Of a stretch of DNA of 64,000 nt, positions 35,601 to 46,759 are shown piece after piece. The notes beneath the pieces are model-generated. The model did not search any database and was not told where the DNA came from. It saw nothing but the letters and a program-made list of their open reading frames with translations. Where the stretch lies: assembly GCA_051453625.1 (NCBI GenBank), contig JBOZIK010000001.1:243174889-243238888 (forward strand). Direction: 5' to 3'. The translations under genes and the position numbers were made by a program. The stretch comes from Welwitschia mirabilis (taxonomy: Eukaryota > Gnetophyta > Gnetopsida > Welwitschiales). Positions within the stretch are counted from its first letter, which is position 1. Each line of letters opens with the position of its first letter.

Positions 35601-37290
35601 ACAATTAATATAATGAAACATTAAATTAAAATATTAAATCTTGATAAAAACTCTTGTATATTTATAGTTTTTTCCTTCTCTTTCTTGATAATAAGAAATT
35701 TATTGTGATTTGTTTATGAGTTTTTATTGGATCAATTAGTCAATGTTCATTAATGTCCCTTTTAATAGCTGATTTGTTGCCATTTCTTTTTCATTTTAGC
35801 CTTTCATAAGTTTTCCCTAATTTGGGAAACACATCATGGAATTTTCTAATGGTTAAATCAATGTTTCTTAAGGAATTCACTAAGATCAAATATAATCTTG
35901 TTGCCTAAGTTTCATAGAGCAAGCACAATTTTGCATCATTGTTTTATATTTTGGTTTCCATATTTTATTGTAATTTATAAAGAAAGTTCATATTTCCTAA
36001 GTAATTATTTTGGGACTATATGTAACAAGATTTTTCTAATTGACAACACTAAAATGAAATTCAAACTAGTAACTACTTCTTTGCTTATTTCAATCTTGTT
36101 TGCTTGTTGGCTACACACAAAATGTGCAATATGTATTTCCATTAATAAAAACACCCTTTTAATAAAGAAAAAATTGCAAACTCTTACTTTTATAAGTTGG
36201 TAAGATGAGAATAATCTTTTCTAAAAAATTGATTCATTGGAAAACATACCACACTAGTCATTTTTACTATTTTGCTTTGGTAGAGAAAAACCAATGGCTT
36301 AAGGAGTTCGTCACTAAATGTTGAGGCCTTTGTCAATGGAACCACGTTAAACAACCTCTCATCTTCTAATAAATGCAGAGGATAGGTCTGATACATGTCA
36401 TGCCTTTTATACATAGAGATATATGTCATGCCTTCTGTAGAGGGAGATGCATGTCATACATCATGTTCATGTGTCATCCTATTCATAGAACATATGAAAA
36501 ATTATGGGATAGGTTTGCAATAACATAGCTTGACTTTAGGATATTTTTAAATTCAAAGGAATGCAGTTCAACTTTACCAGATTTATAAATTTTCGATAAA
36601 GATTCACTCAAAAATATTCACAAAAGTGAAGTGTAGCATAGTGATAAATCTCAAGTTAACACTGTGTCTCAAGTTAACATTATGCAAAACCTCTTTTAAA
36701 AGAAAATAGAATAATGTACCAACCAAGAATCAAACCCTAGTCTCTACTATAAGAACATGTTGTTTTACCACTTAACAATAATGCTTTTTGAGTTTTTATA
36801 GTCGTATTACTTACTGTCAAGCATAATGAATGTATTATGCTACCATGGGTCCCCAAGAAGTATAAGTCATAACATCATCCCATCATAAGCCTACTATGAA
36901 AGGTGCATCTAACTTGTCATCTGCATTTGTTAAGAAATGGGGGGTTATTTAGCTTTTCTGTTGTCAACAAGTAAACTTGTGTAAGTATCTTACAAGACAT
37001 TTAAGTTTATATAAGTGCATCTTGAATACATGTATAGAACTATAAGCCAACTTATATCAAATGTCCAGAATACATGGATAAAACTATAAGCCAGGCCAAT
37101 CACATACTGTAAAACTATTAAACCCCCACGTATAAATATAAATTAAACATGAATTTAAACAATTATGTAAAACTTTTTAAAATTATCCTATTAATATCTA
37201 ATTTAAAATTACAAAGAATCAAAACTAAACTGAACTCACCCTGCCCTTAATGCAAGTCAAGTTTAATTTATTTGCCGATTACTTCCTAAC
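35601..37290. other. Gene-free stretch left of the RTFL island
   Basis: No recognisable domain. Open frames at 35898-36203 (+) and 36190-36429 (-) have low-complexity composition and no family resemblance. A caagaatcaaaccctagtctc block near 36726 resembles one at about 40522, perhaps an old shared repeat. Confidence 0.5.
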
Positions 37291-38043
37291 CCTCAAAAAA
37301 GTCTACGGATGGGGTTCATGTTCACATGAGACGAGCAAAGCAACGTAATTATATGCTGTGGAAAAACGAAGGCAAGGGAAGAATTGCGAAACATGCAAGG
37401 AAGCCGAGAGAAGACGGAAGCAAATCGTATCATATAATATTAGATTATGAGTTGCACTTCCCAACATACATCCCACCGAAATCTGCAAACTGTTAGCGAA
37501 AGGATAGAGCTGCGCACGCATTCACACGAAAGTCAATCCAAGATGCATCCCCCGGAGACACTATCATCTGCAGATCTGCAACTGTTGGCTCACTTATAAC
37601 ACTCCTTTTGACCTCCCAGAGAACGCATTTGACACCCCATTCATCCTTCGTGCGTCCCTTGCTTTCATCTGCAAATTCTCTCGACTTTCGTTCATCCCTA
37701 GGTTTCTAAACCTCCCTGCACCGGCCCCCTGGATCTGCTAATTCCTTCAATAAATAAAAAGGACAGTGGCAACATTCTCCTAAGTTGTTGGGATCACAAA
37801 AACAAACCCCTAACTCAAATACACTGCACTGCATTGCAACTTATGGCCACCTTTCCTGAAAGCTCAAGTTTCAGAGCCCTAACCAGCTATGAAAGGCGGG
37901 CGAAGCTTCGCTCCTGCAAATATTTTAGTCCCACATTTTCAGAGGGTGTCTCCCACTAAGCGCAAGCGAAGGAGATTCCAGCCTGTAAGACTATGCTTCG
38001 CAACTCGTTCACCACATCTCTTTCCTGCGCTTGAGTTATTGTG
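37291..38043 (+). promoter_or_regulatory. GC- and CpG-richer upstream region of the RTFL gene
   Basis: Base composition changes abruptly here: cg dinucleotides, rare elsewhere, become common (for example 37320-37400, 37495-37560, 37890-38030). This is expected of a region kept free of cytosine methylation around an active gene. The 107-codon open frame at 37889-38212 and its neighbour at 38031-38267 overlap the RTFL start in other frames; neither resembles a known protein, and they are taken as by-products of the higher GC. Confidence 0.55.
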
Positions 38044-38051
38044 TATTTATA
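38044..38051 (+). promoter_or_regulatory. TATA-like box of the RTFL gene
   Basis: TATTTATA followed by ccaccc, about 120 bases before the start codon. This would place transcription start near 38075-38085 and leave a leader of some 90 nt with no upstream ATG. An alternative is taaataaaaagg near 37749. A ctttttcag-like acceptor (gcttttcag) at about 38133-38141 means a leader intron is possible. Confidence 0.4.
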
Positions 38052-38169
38052 CCACCCAGCCTGGCACTGCCCATTCAATACTCACCGTTGTCTCAGTTGT
38101 TCTTTCATCTGATTATTCTTATTCTGCCCTTCGCTTTTCAGCGGAGAACTCTTTTTGTGAAAAAAAGAG

Positions 38170-38319
38170 ATGGAAAAAGCAGAAAAGGGCAAGCGAAAGG
38201 CCGGTGGATTGAGCAAGAAATGTGGCAGGGTTTTGAGAGAGCAGAGAGCTCGCCTCTACATTGTTAGAAGATGTGTTACCATGCTTATCTGTTGGCATTT
38301 CAACTCATCTTCAGACTGA
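38170..38319 (+). CDS. DVL/ROTUNDIFOLIA-like (RTFL) small peptide
   Basis: This intact 49-codon gene has stop TGA at 38317-38319. RTFL/DVL peptides are short plant-specific proteins, known in Arabidopsis to act at the plasma membrane and to restrict cell proliferation in leaves and other lateral organs when over-produced. The N-terminus (residues 1-17) is rich in Lys/Arg/Gly. The conserved RTF domain occupies about residues 18-46: Cys18, the REQRARLYI motif at 23-31, RRC at 33-35, and ML-C-W at 38-42, all diagnostic. The ATG has a good context (G at -3, G at +4), and no ATG lies in the preceding 118 bases. There are no stops or frameshifts, unlike everything around it. Family members are usually intronless and 40-150 residues, so the size fits. 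Which paralogue it is cannot be told from the sequence. Confidence 0.92.
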   Translation: MEKAEKGKRKAGGLSKKCGRVLREQRARLYIVRRCVTMLICWHFNSSSD

Positions 38320-38760
38320 TCGGCATGGGCTGGGAAGCCGGCATCACTAGCTTAATTACAGTGGTTAAGAGGTTCTTTAATTAGATGGTTAATTATTCTA
38401 CTGGTTTTTGTTATGCGGAATAACAGTATTGCTTTGGTTAAATAAGAAATATGTCTTAGCTTTCCCAACCCATTTGTTTCTTGGCGTGCCATTTGTTCAA
38501 CCTTTTTGCCACTGCAGAGTCAGTGGTTTTGGCAGTGCCTTGGCTTTGATGGGCTGGGAAGTGTGTGTATGATAGAGCTTTTGTGGGTGGATGCACAAAC
38601 ATGTTGATGCCCAGATTTCACATGGCGGTGTGTGATACCTGTGAATCTGCGGGCCCTTTTCCTGGTTTTGTTTCCTAGTGTTTTTTTTTCCCATGCAGTG
38701 GAGAAGTCTTGTAAAAGCATTGTTTTGCTTTCTTGGTAAGCATACTATTGAAAGTTGTAA
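38320..38760 (+). other. Probable 3' UTR of the RTFL gene
   Basis: Composition remains GC-richer to about 38700 and then returns to background. A short perfect hairpin (CCACTG, 6-nt loop, CAGTGG) lies at 38509-38526, followed by a palindromic ggcagtgcc. The reverse-strand open frames at 38497-38720 have no domain and are not called. No clear AATAAA was seen nearby. Confidence 0.45.
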
Positions 38761-39160
38761 TATAGACTTTATACTTTGGAGGACTTTGGCATATGATTTG
38801 TTATGTGATTGCTATTATGTTATTCTAGAATGTGTGTCTTACTTTCGTTTATAGCTCTACCATTGAAAAAGTACCTGCTATTCTACTGCTTCTAAGTACT
38901 TCATCTAAGTACTTCTTTAACCATGTTGGGACTCTGATTCTTAGCATTAAGGTAAAGGTGAAATCCAACAAACATAATCAATAACCTCTAATTTTAGTGG
39001 GACATCCTCATTATTTCAATGAACATATAGATATAAAAGTATAGATCCAAGTAAGAAAGAATCCTAGAAAGTAATTTGAAGTAAATATATGTAAAACAAT
39101 GAAATAGCAACTTAAGCCATCTTTGGTCCCATCACATTAGGTAAGCATGGAGAATGTAAG

Positions 39161-39246
39161 GTTTTGATATGTGAGAATATTTTGATCTAACTAAAGCAAA
39201 AAGGTTCTAATATATGAGAATATTTTGATCTAACTAAAACAGAAAA
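39161..39246. repeat. 43-bp tandem duplication
   Basis: Two adjacent units, 39161-39203 and 39204-39246, share gagaatattttgatctaact and flanks with a few differences. Confidence 0.8.
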
Positions 39247-40486
39247 CATACTTAAAAAGTAAGGTTTAAATATTAGTTGTTTAAAAACTTGTTAGTCATA
39301 AATATATGAAAAAATGTTTTGTATGACCTACTTGTGAAGTAGTGGAAAACATATACAAAGGAAAGATAAATAATAAATATAGCAAAATAACATTTTTAAT
39401 AAAAAATGGAAGCCAACCCTTACAAATATTTAATTTTTAGTAATTAAAAGTTTGGCATTTAATATAATACTATTTTAATTTTATTATATGTAACTAGGAA
39501 CAGTTTGTCATAGTCTAAAGATGAAATTTTGAACTAAGGTACTACTGAAAAGTTTGACAAAGAACTTTAAAGTGAGATATATCTCTATGTAGATTAAATA
39601 GATGTATTAGATGATACAAAGAACCTCTATAATATGAAGACTAAGAATGAATCTTATAGATTTAGATTTAAAGGTTTAACTAATGATCCACTTTCATGTT
39701 TTCCTTTCTTACTATAAAAGTAATGAAATAAAAATACAATCTATAAATTAATTATAGCTTTCTATTTTTCAATGTTTTACACACATGCAAGATGGTTTTT
39801 GGCAAAGATCATTGAGGCCATCTAGAATCTTTTGTTAGTTATAGATCTTACAAGCATTTTCAAATAGAAATGTTAAATATTATAAAATCATTTAATCTTT
39901 AATAAAAATAAACTAAAAATTTTGTTAAAACTTTTTAAAAAATAATATTTAAATATAAAACTATAGTTTAATATTATGGTTTAATGTTAAGATGTCTTTG
40001 ATAAATTATATTGGTATTTTTTTAATTGTCTATGTACAAACTTCCAAATTATCTAAAAGTATACTTATTTAATCCTATAACGTGTGATCAAAAATTATAA
40101 CGTTACAAAAGGGATATGAATTGACTACAAATTTCACTTGGGTTTTAACTTCTTTTAAGGAAAAGAAATATGTATTTGTGTGTGTATAAACATAAAAATG
40201 CAATAGACTGATCCTTATAGAAATAGAGAGGGAAGGAAATGAAAATCACATTATAAAATAATTTTATTATGTAATAAAATTTTAAAATACTTTATTGATT
40301 TTATATTAATTATGATAAATTGATATTGAATTATTACTTGTGAAGTTAAATTAAAATTTTAAACATTTAATAGTTATATCAAGTTAATACATGTATAATC
40401 TATATTATGGAATAAAATTATATAAAATTTTATAAAAATAATGTATTTGTATGTTACTATTTTGTTAAATGATTTGATAGTAAACA

Positions 40487-40510
40487 ATTATTATTATTAT
40501 TATTATTATT
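40487..40510. repeat. (ATT)n microsatellite
   Basis: Eight uninterrupted ATT units. Confidence 0.9.
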
Positions 40511-41121
40511 TGGTTGAAAGACTTCTTCAAGAATCAAACTCATAACCACAAAGACATTAGAGCACTACTCTACGCTTAAGATGTCTCTTCAAAAACATGA
40601 TAGACTATTATTAAGAATTGAAGTAGCTGATATTGTACTAAATGATTTTATGTATATTGAACCCACTTTATGAAATTTACTATAGCTAGTCTAAACAATT
40701 TATATTTAAGTAAAATATGAAATAGTTTATCCTATTAGATGTAAATAGTTAACCTTTTTTTCTTGATTAGTTAAGATGTGTGTAATTAAATCATTTGTTT
40801 CAATCTCCACATCCTAAAATCAAACATTATTGAGTTTTAACTTTCCTATTAATTCTCCAATTTTTTATACGTACATGTAAATAATGGAAAAAGGGTATTT
40901 AGAACATGGAATCTCATTCTAAATTAAATCCTCTTCATGCAATAAAATATAGAAGTAACCATAAGATCTATAGCCTTCTTCAAGTAGTAAGATGGGATCA
41001 AATGTAAAAAGTATTAAAATGAGATTTAATTTTTAATATTAAATTACTATAAAGAAATTGAATTCTTAGGATCTTAACTTAGAAGTATTTATTTGTTTTT
41101 CTCTTAAATGCAATTAGTTTA

Positions 41122-41252
41122 GAAAATTCTAGAAACTTCCATGCCTAATTATCTTTTCTTTTTTTCTAATGGATATGTGTCTAGGTATTTCTAGAAAGTT
41201 ATAGTTATTTAGTTATTTCTATAAACTTTCTTGTTTGGTTATGTTTATAAAA
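41122..41252 (+). promoter_or_regulatory. Heat-shock-element cluster and TATA box in a probable LTR
   Basis: 41122-41139 reads GAAaaTTCtaGAAacTTC, a perfect four-unit heat-shock element (alternating nGAAn). Weaker relatives follow at 41189-41201 (TTCtaGAAagTTa) and 41217-41229. TATAAAA lies at 41246-41252. The spacing is that of a promoter, and gag coding sequence begins several hundred bases downstream, so this is probably the U3 of a 5' LTR. Both LTR ends are undefined, and no second LTR copy was found. Confidence 0.6.
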
Positions 41253-42119
41253 TGTATTTTCCTCTAAAGGTAACTATAGAAGGACTTCTCGGGTCATTTT
41301 GAAAAACATGGCTTTGTAACAGATGGAGATGGAATTCATCTAGTTGTAACCTTTCTTCCATTTGCTATTAATGAAGTTGTATCCTTGTGAATTTTCTTTT
41401 TTTATTCAAGTAGTTCTCTACATTTTTGTATACATTAATTAGTAATAAAACAAAGTGAGATTTGTGGGAGATCCATGAACATATAAGATGAGTGGATGAA
41501 TAGGTGAAAAGCTTGAATGAAGGATATCTATGACAAAAATGTGGTGATGAATAACCTAAGAGGAACAGGAGGTCAAGGCGAAGTTAAATACACAAGGAGA
41601 GGTTAAAGAGTGGATGGCCTAGAGAATGTAGAAATGCAGGAACTACTATAAGCATTGCAAAAATTAACAAGAAGGATAAAGACAGTGGATACATTTCACT
41701 GATAAGGAATGCGTAGTATATAAGATGATAGTAATGAGGAAGAGGGATCATCGATAATACAGAATTAATTTAATACCATTGAAAAAAATATTAGTTATTT
41801 CTATAAGTAATCTTATAACTAGGTAAGAAGACTTATGTTGTATAAACATTTCAATTTTTAATAAAAATTTGAATTCAAATTATTAAATTAATTAGGTTCA
41901 TGAGATGGAATTTTATTTTCATATAGACTATGTATCTAAGGTTAAAAAAAAGGTTTTGTTAGCTATAATAGAGTTAAAGGGTCCAGTATTAAGTTGATGA
42001 GAATACCTATAGTTAAGGAGATAGAGGAAGAAAAAAACAAAGATTTAGAACTAAGGGAAGATGGTATTAAAAATTAGTAAAACATTTTTATCTATTAACT
42101 ATTAGTGAATTCTCTTCTA

Positions 42120-42700
42120 AAGACTATAGAATTCACAACAAGGAGAAAGGACAATGTAGTAATATGCAAAGAATTTTCACTAGATTTCCATTCAATTTAG
42201 CTAATTTAAAGATATAAAGGAACATATCTCCAATTCATTAAAGGATTATGGAGTTCTATCCAAAATGAGTTGGCAATGAAAAATCCAATGTCAATGGAAA
42301 AATCATACTAGCTTTTCCTTAAGGCCAAAGAAAATTAAAAGCAAAGAAGTTAGCAGCATGATAGTTAAAGATAAGAATACTAAAACAAACATGATACTAT
42401 ATATGGCCAAGTAAGAACTACCATTAGGAATGTCATTGAAGACAAACAAGTGAATTATTCATTCTTTTAGAATGCATAGATCAAAATTTGAATGTTATAG
42501 AGTAGGACCACTAAGAGGATTTCTAGGAAGTGCTTTCATTGTGATGCTCTAAAACACAAGATGTCAAAATGCCTACATGCTAAAGATCCATAGATTATTT
42601 TGTGAATAAGGCAATATCTACAAGGAAAATATTATAAGTATTTAGTAAGGAAAGGAATTTTTAATTATACTCTTGAAAAAGGAGTAGCCTCTTATCCTAC
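42120..42700 (+). pseudogene. Gypsy gag relic with intact zinc knuckle
   Basis: Frames reading CKEFSLDFHSI, YKGTYLQFIKGLWSSIQNEL and NPMSMEKSY are followed by KCFHCDALKHKMSKCLHA near 42520-42575, a complete C-x2-C-x4-H-x4-C knuckle that binds element RNA. Next come KYLVRKGIFNYTLEKGV and a short unassigned stretch. The protease and RT expected next are missing; RNase H-integrase sequence appears at 43190. Confidence 0.65.
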
Positions 42701-43189
42701 ATAAGAAAAGAATATGATGATATAGTTTTTGAAAATATGAAAGAATGAGGACCCCACTCTACAGTCACATCATTTCCAGATTTATGTTACTTTGGTGGTA
42801 GATTCAATACCATTATCATGGATTTCAAAAGCCATGAAAATATTATTGTAGAGAATTAGTAAAGAAGTTGAATTTATTAACAAAAAATTATTCCAAACCT
42901 TATGTAGTATCATGGTTAATGAGTAATCAACAGGTAAAGATTTAAAAGTGGGCTAATGTAAACCTGAAGATTTGACCATATGAGATGAAGTTAATATGCA
43001 ATGTGATAATGATGCACGCAAGTCATGTATTTCTCAGAAGACATTGGCAATATGATGTTGGCGTAGTCCATGATGGTATGCATAACATCATACTTCTCCA
43101 CCATCATGGAAGAAAGTTATGATTATTACCTTTAATAAAGGACATACATGAGTCATCAAATAACACATCTAAAGTATGCATGTTAATTA

Positions 43190-43690
43190 AAAGGAAAATT
43201 TGGAGATATCTAAGAATGCAGAGGTTTTTACTTTTGCTATAAAACCAAATTATCATAAGAATCATGTAAGGAAAATAATAAAGAGAGTAACCCATGCACT
43301 TAGTTGTCAATATGAAGTTATTACTGAAAGTATTATAGAGGATTTCCGACATTTGTAAGAAGAATACACTAATGATCTAGATGTTCAAGTAAATTTAAAG
43401 AATTTATAGAATGAATAGACAAAATGATGTAATTACTACTTGATAAATGAATTATTATGTAAGGGAAATTGATTATGCATAGCAATTGAAAGCCTACAAG
43501 AGTAATCTATCAAAGAGAAGCATACAAATGGAATGGTAGCATATTTTGGCTATAATAAGAGTTTAGAATTAGTAATCAAGAGATATGTCTAACTTATTTT
43601 AAGGAAGAAAGTTCAAACATGCGCACTATTCTTTATTTAGCAAATAGAACACAAGAAAAATCAAGTTTGTACAAACCATTGCTGATGACG
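43190..43690 (+). pseudogene. Gypsy RNase H tail and integrase zinc domain
   Basis: The RNase H end reads KNAEVFTFAIKPNYHKNHV and KRVTHALSCQYEVIT (family FTF-IKHK-G--N-VADALSRR--LLT). The HHCC region of integrase follows: LINELLCKGN, LCIAIESLQEQSIKEKHTNG, MVAYFGYNKSLELVIKRYV, then CALFFI and an IEHKKNQ end. The first His of the zinc site and the FG-KT phrase are kept. The integrase core is missing after 43690. Between gag and here, protease and most of RT are deleted. Confidence 0.8.
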
Positions 43691-44640
43691 ATAAACATTA
43701 TGTAAATATTACTTATTAATGAAGTGTTTTTCATTATCTGAATTATGTATTTTATTATCAAATAGATGTTTTTATCTATATTTATGCTTACTAATTAATA
43801 AGTTAATTAGTTAGTATGTTACTAGGTTAGTATTCATATATTTCATTATTGCATTTCAGGTACAAGATGTCAAGTGGTATGAAGATGAGAGATAAGGTTA
43901 ATGTAGTAAATCAGCATAATAGCCCCAACCATATACATATTTCTTAGGAGCAAAGGATGGAGACAGAAAACCTAACAAGGGCATAAGAATGTGATCAGCA
44001 CCAAAGGTAGGGATCTTTTTGTTAAAAATATTCTAAAAATAGACAAGGCAAAAAGGTCAAGTTAGGGAACTCCAGCTAGCCTGCAAAGGTATCAGCAACA
44101 TCTTCCTATACTTCATAGTATTTCCTACAAATAAGCACATAGTTGTTAGCTCATCTTTATGTAACAATTGGTATTTCAATATGAAGTTGAAAAGCATTTG
44201 AATATTATTGTGAGCATACTTTATTACTTAAAAAAGTAATATTACTTCTATCTTGCTTCTGTTTATGTAGCTGAACATAATCTAATTTAATTCTAGTACT
44301 TAATAAATGAGTATTACTCAGTAGTCTATTTAACTTCTATTGTGTTTTATTTCTTTCATTATTCCCCGTTGGTGTAATATGTGTACATAGTAATTAAGCT
44401 TAAATAAATAACCTGACTAGTTCAAGTAACTTCATCAAAAGACTATTGTGATGATGAATTTTAAACTAAATGATTAGGTCTCAATTAGTTATTTAATAAG
44501 CCTTTGATGTATTTTTATTTAATGATGTGTGCTTATTTCAAGTTAGTAGTAGCATAGTTTCTACATTTTTCAGCATTATTTTACATTTTTTGATATTTTC
44601 TACACTTATTTTATCATATAAGCCACCCATCAATTCCCTT
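43691..44640 (+). other. Unassigned stretch with a short coding-like block
   Basis: After about 170 bp of AT-rich sequence ending attgcatttcag, which looks like an intron acceptor, an ATG at about 43867 opens MSSGMKMRDKVNVVNQHNSP and continues, with TAG in place of Gln, as HIHIS-EQRMETENLTRA-ECD. I do not recognise it. The rest of the stretch shows nothing. Confidence 0.3.
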
Positions 44641-45134
44641 TCTTAATAACAAGGATTCTAAGGGAAAAGGGGGTGAATCTTAGGGTAAATAATGATTATG
44701 TTAAATTAACTATTTTATTTTTGTGTAGAGTAAAAAAATTTAAGTATTTTGGAATTAATGCAAGGATAGAATTTAGCATAGAAGTGCTCTTAGCTAGGGC
44801 CTATTGAAATTTATTTTGTTCCTCTAGGCATAGAGTTAGTTTTGCTATCTGTAGGAGTAGAAGAGATAGCTACAACATAATTTACTATAGAATAGTTCCA
44901 CTTCACTTATTCTTCTAAGCATAAATAATTCTCCAAAGCCTTAAAATTAGATAAAATTAATAGTCTCTATATTATTATAAACTCTTATAATAATATAAAC
45001 TCTTTTAAAGATGAAATATAAACTTTTATGAAGATGAAGGAGGATACTTTAAAACTACATAATAAAAATTCATGTTTAAAAATTAAAAATTAAATTTTAA
45101 GATTTTGGTTAAATTAAAAAAATACAACAAATTA

Positions 45135-46735
45135 TAGCAAGAGATGAATAATATAGTAGAAGAAGTTAATATTTCAGATGTATATGAGGAAGCTAGCCTA
45201 AATTTAAGAATGGCCAATGAATGCATTACAAAGTTAGAGAGAGATTTCGATAAAAGAAATAATCTCTAATCCCATTGAAAAATATTCTAGAATTGTTAGT
45301 CTCCCTATTGTATAACATGACTACATTGAACAAATATGATGATGATTATATTTAGAATTAACATAAGTTTATTAACTTTATGCATAATGAGGAACCTATG
45401 CCTTTAAATAGAGAATATTAATAGAAAATTTAGGCATATGTTTAAGGAATGAATAAAAAATATATGAAGGTTCAACTAGAGGCTATTCATTATAAATTAA
45501 AAAGAATGGAGGCTTTGAACATAAACGACTCTTATCAATCCATGTTAGGAAGAGAGTGGGGCTTTAAAGAAGAGGTTGAAAGGAGTAGGATTTATAGATA
45601 AATAAATTCCCGCTTCTACTCTAAACAACTTAAAATTTGAAATTATTTTTCAGAAGTTAATAATAAAAAGAAAAAGATAGTAAGCTCAATAAGGGATTAT
45701 TATAAAGAGATCATGTGGATTAATTAAATAAATGATATTTTCATATCTATTTTAAATACTTTTTCTATCAAAATAGAAAGTGAAATTAATATACCTTAAA
45801 TATTGGTTTCAGATGTACAAAACGAAATTAGATAGTCTATAGAGAGATTCTTTACTAATCTAAAATAATAATGTCAAGCTTATATGTCTAGAATCTATAC
45901 AATCCATAATTTAGAATTTAGGAAAAGAAATATGAGATTAGTAGATGAATTATGAATAATTAAAGTTATATTAAGAAAAGAACAAGCTTTTGATATGAAT
46001 AATTATCAACACCTCCATCTTATATTATTAGCCCCATAATTTATATGATTTCATTAATAGATTTTAGGAATAATTAAAAAAATATCATTAAAATTTTTTT
46101 AGGGGTTAGTAAAGAGTTAATAATATAAACAATGAATTGGAACAAAATAAAATTGACTTATCTACTTAAAAAACTTAAAGAATCATGATAATAATTTTAC
46201 ATAATAATAGAGGAATGTAGAGCAAATGTAAAATTATTTGTGATTTTACTGTAAGACCTACAATAATTATGTTTTTTAAGAGATAGAATTGTAAATAATA
46301 TGAATATATTGAGAGACACTTTTATAGATATTTTTGAAAAAATGAAGAAGGACGATAATATAGACATTTTAATTATTTCAATTGGGTAAACTTTTGAAAA
46401 AGATAGCACAAGAATTGAAATAGCACTAAAACAAATCATTGTTCCCAACTCTTCCTTTATTTTCTTAGTAAAAAGAGAAGAACCAAGGTAGAATAGAGCT
46501 ACATAACGAGACACGAGGTAGAAAAAGCATTTCCTCAATTAAAGCTTAGGATTCAAAGGAGTCAGAGCCAATTAATCTAGATGATTTAACCTTACCTAAA
46601 GGACAAATAAAGCTTTTATCTAAGATAGAACAAGAAAAAAAGGTTATCCTAATTGGCTAAGAAAATTATGAAATTAGAGCTAGAAAAAGATCAACCCTTT
46701 ATTATAAAAAAAGAATGATGAAATTGAGATTTTAT
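45135..46735 (+). pseudogene. Decayed coding region of unknown family
   Basis: Several readable pieces lie in order on the + strand: MNNIVEEVNISDVYEEASLN then LRMANECITKLERDFDKRN at about 45137-45270; VQNEIRQSIERFFTNLKQQC (with TAG for Gln) and NLEFRKRNMRLVDELQII near 45815-45975; MNILRDTFIDIFEKMKKDDN then IDILIISIG near 46300-46390; and IEIALKQIIVPNSSFIFLVK near 46410-46470. The first two look like long helices or coiled coils. The 113-codon frame on the - strand at 46197-46538 is the reverse shadow of the third. Position after the deleted gypsy element suggests transposon origin, but no domain is recognised. Confidence 0.4.
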
Positions 46736-46759
46736 ATTGTAATGAAAAGTATAATTTTT

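Larger units (their letters stand above)
38761..41100. other. Gene-free AT-rich stretch right of the RTFL island
   Basis: No protein recognised. It contains a 43-bp tandem duplication at 39161-39246 (gagaatattttgatctaact shared) and a (TTA)8-like microsatellite at 40487-40510. Confidence 0.6.

Noticed and set aside
35898-36203. 101-codon open frame with hydrophobic segments
   Set aside because: Aromatic-rich composition is what AT-rich DNA yields by chance; no family resemblance or promoter context.
36720-36790. tRNA-like phrase (aagaatcaaaccctagtctc) suggesting a tRNA or SINE
   Set aside because: It resembles only the T-arm word of a tRNA. No acceptor stem or A/B box spacing could be made out.
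37889-38212. 107-codon open frame overlapping the RTFL start
   Set aside because: It has no recognisable domain and lies in promoter, leader and the first codons of RTFL in another frame; the RTFL frame has clear family motifs. The same applies to 38031-38267.
46197-46538. 113-codon open frame on the - strand
   Set aside because: It is the reverse shadow of a + strand decayed coding region with better peptide character.
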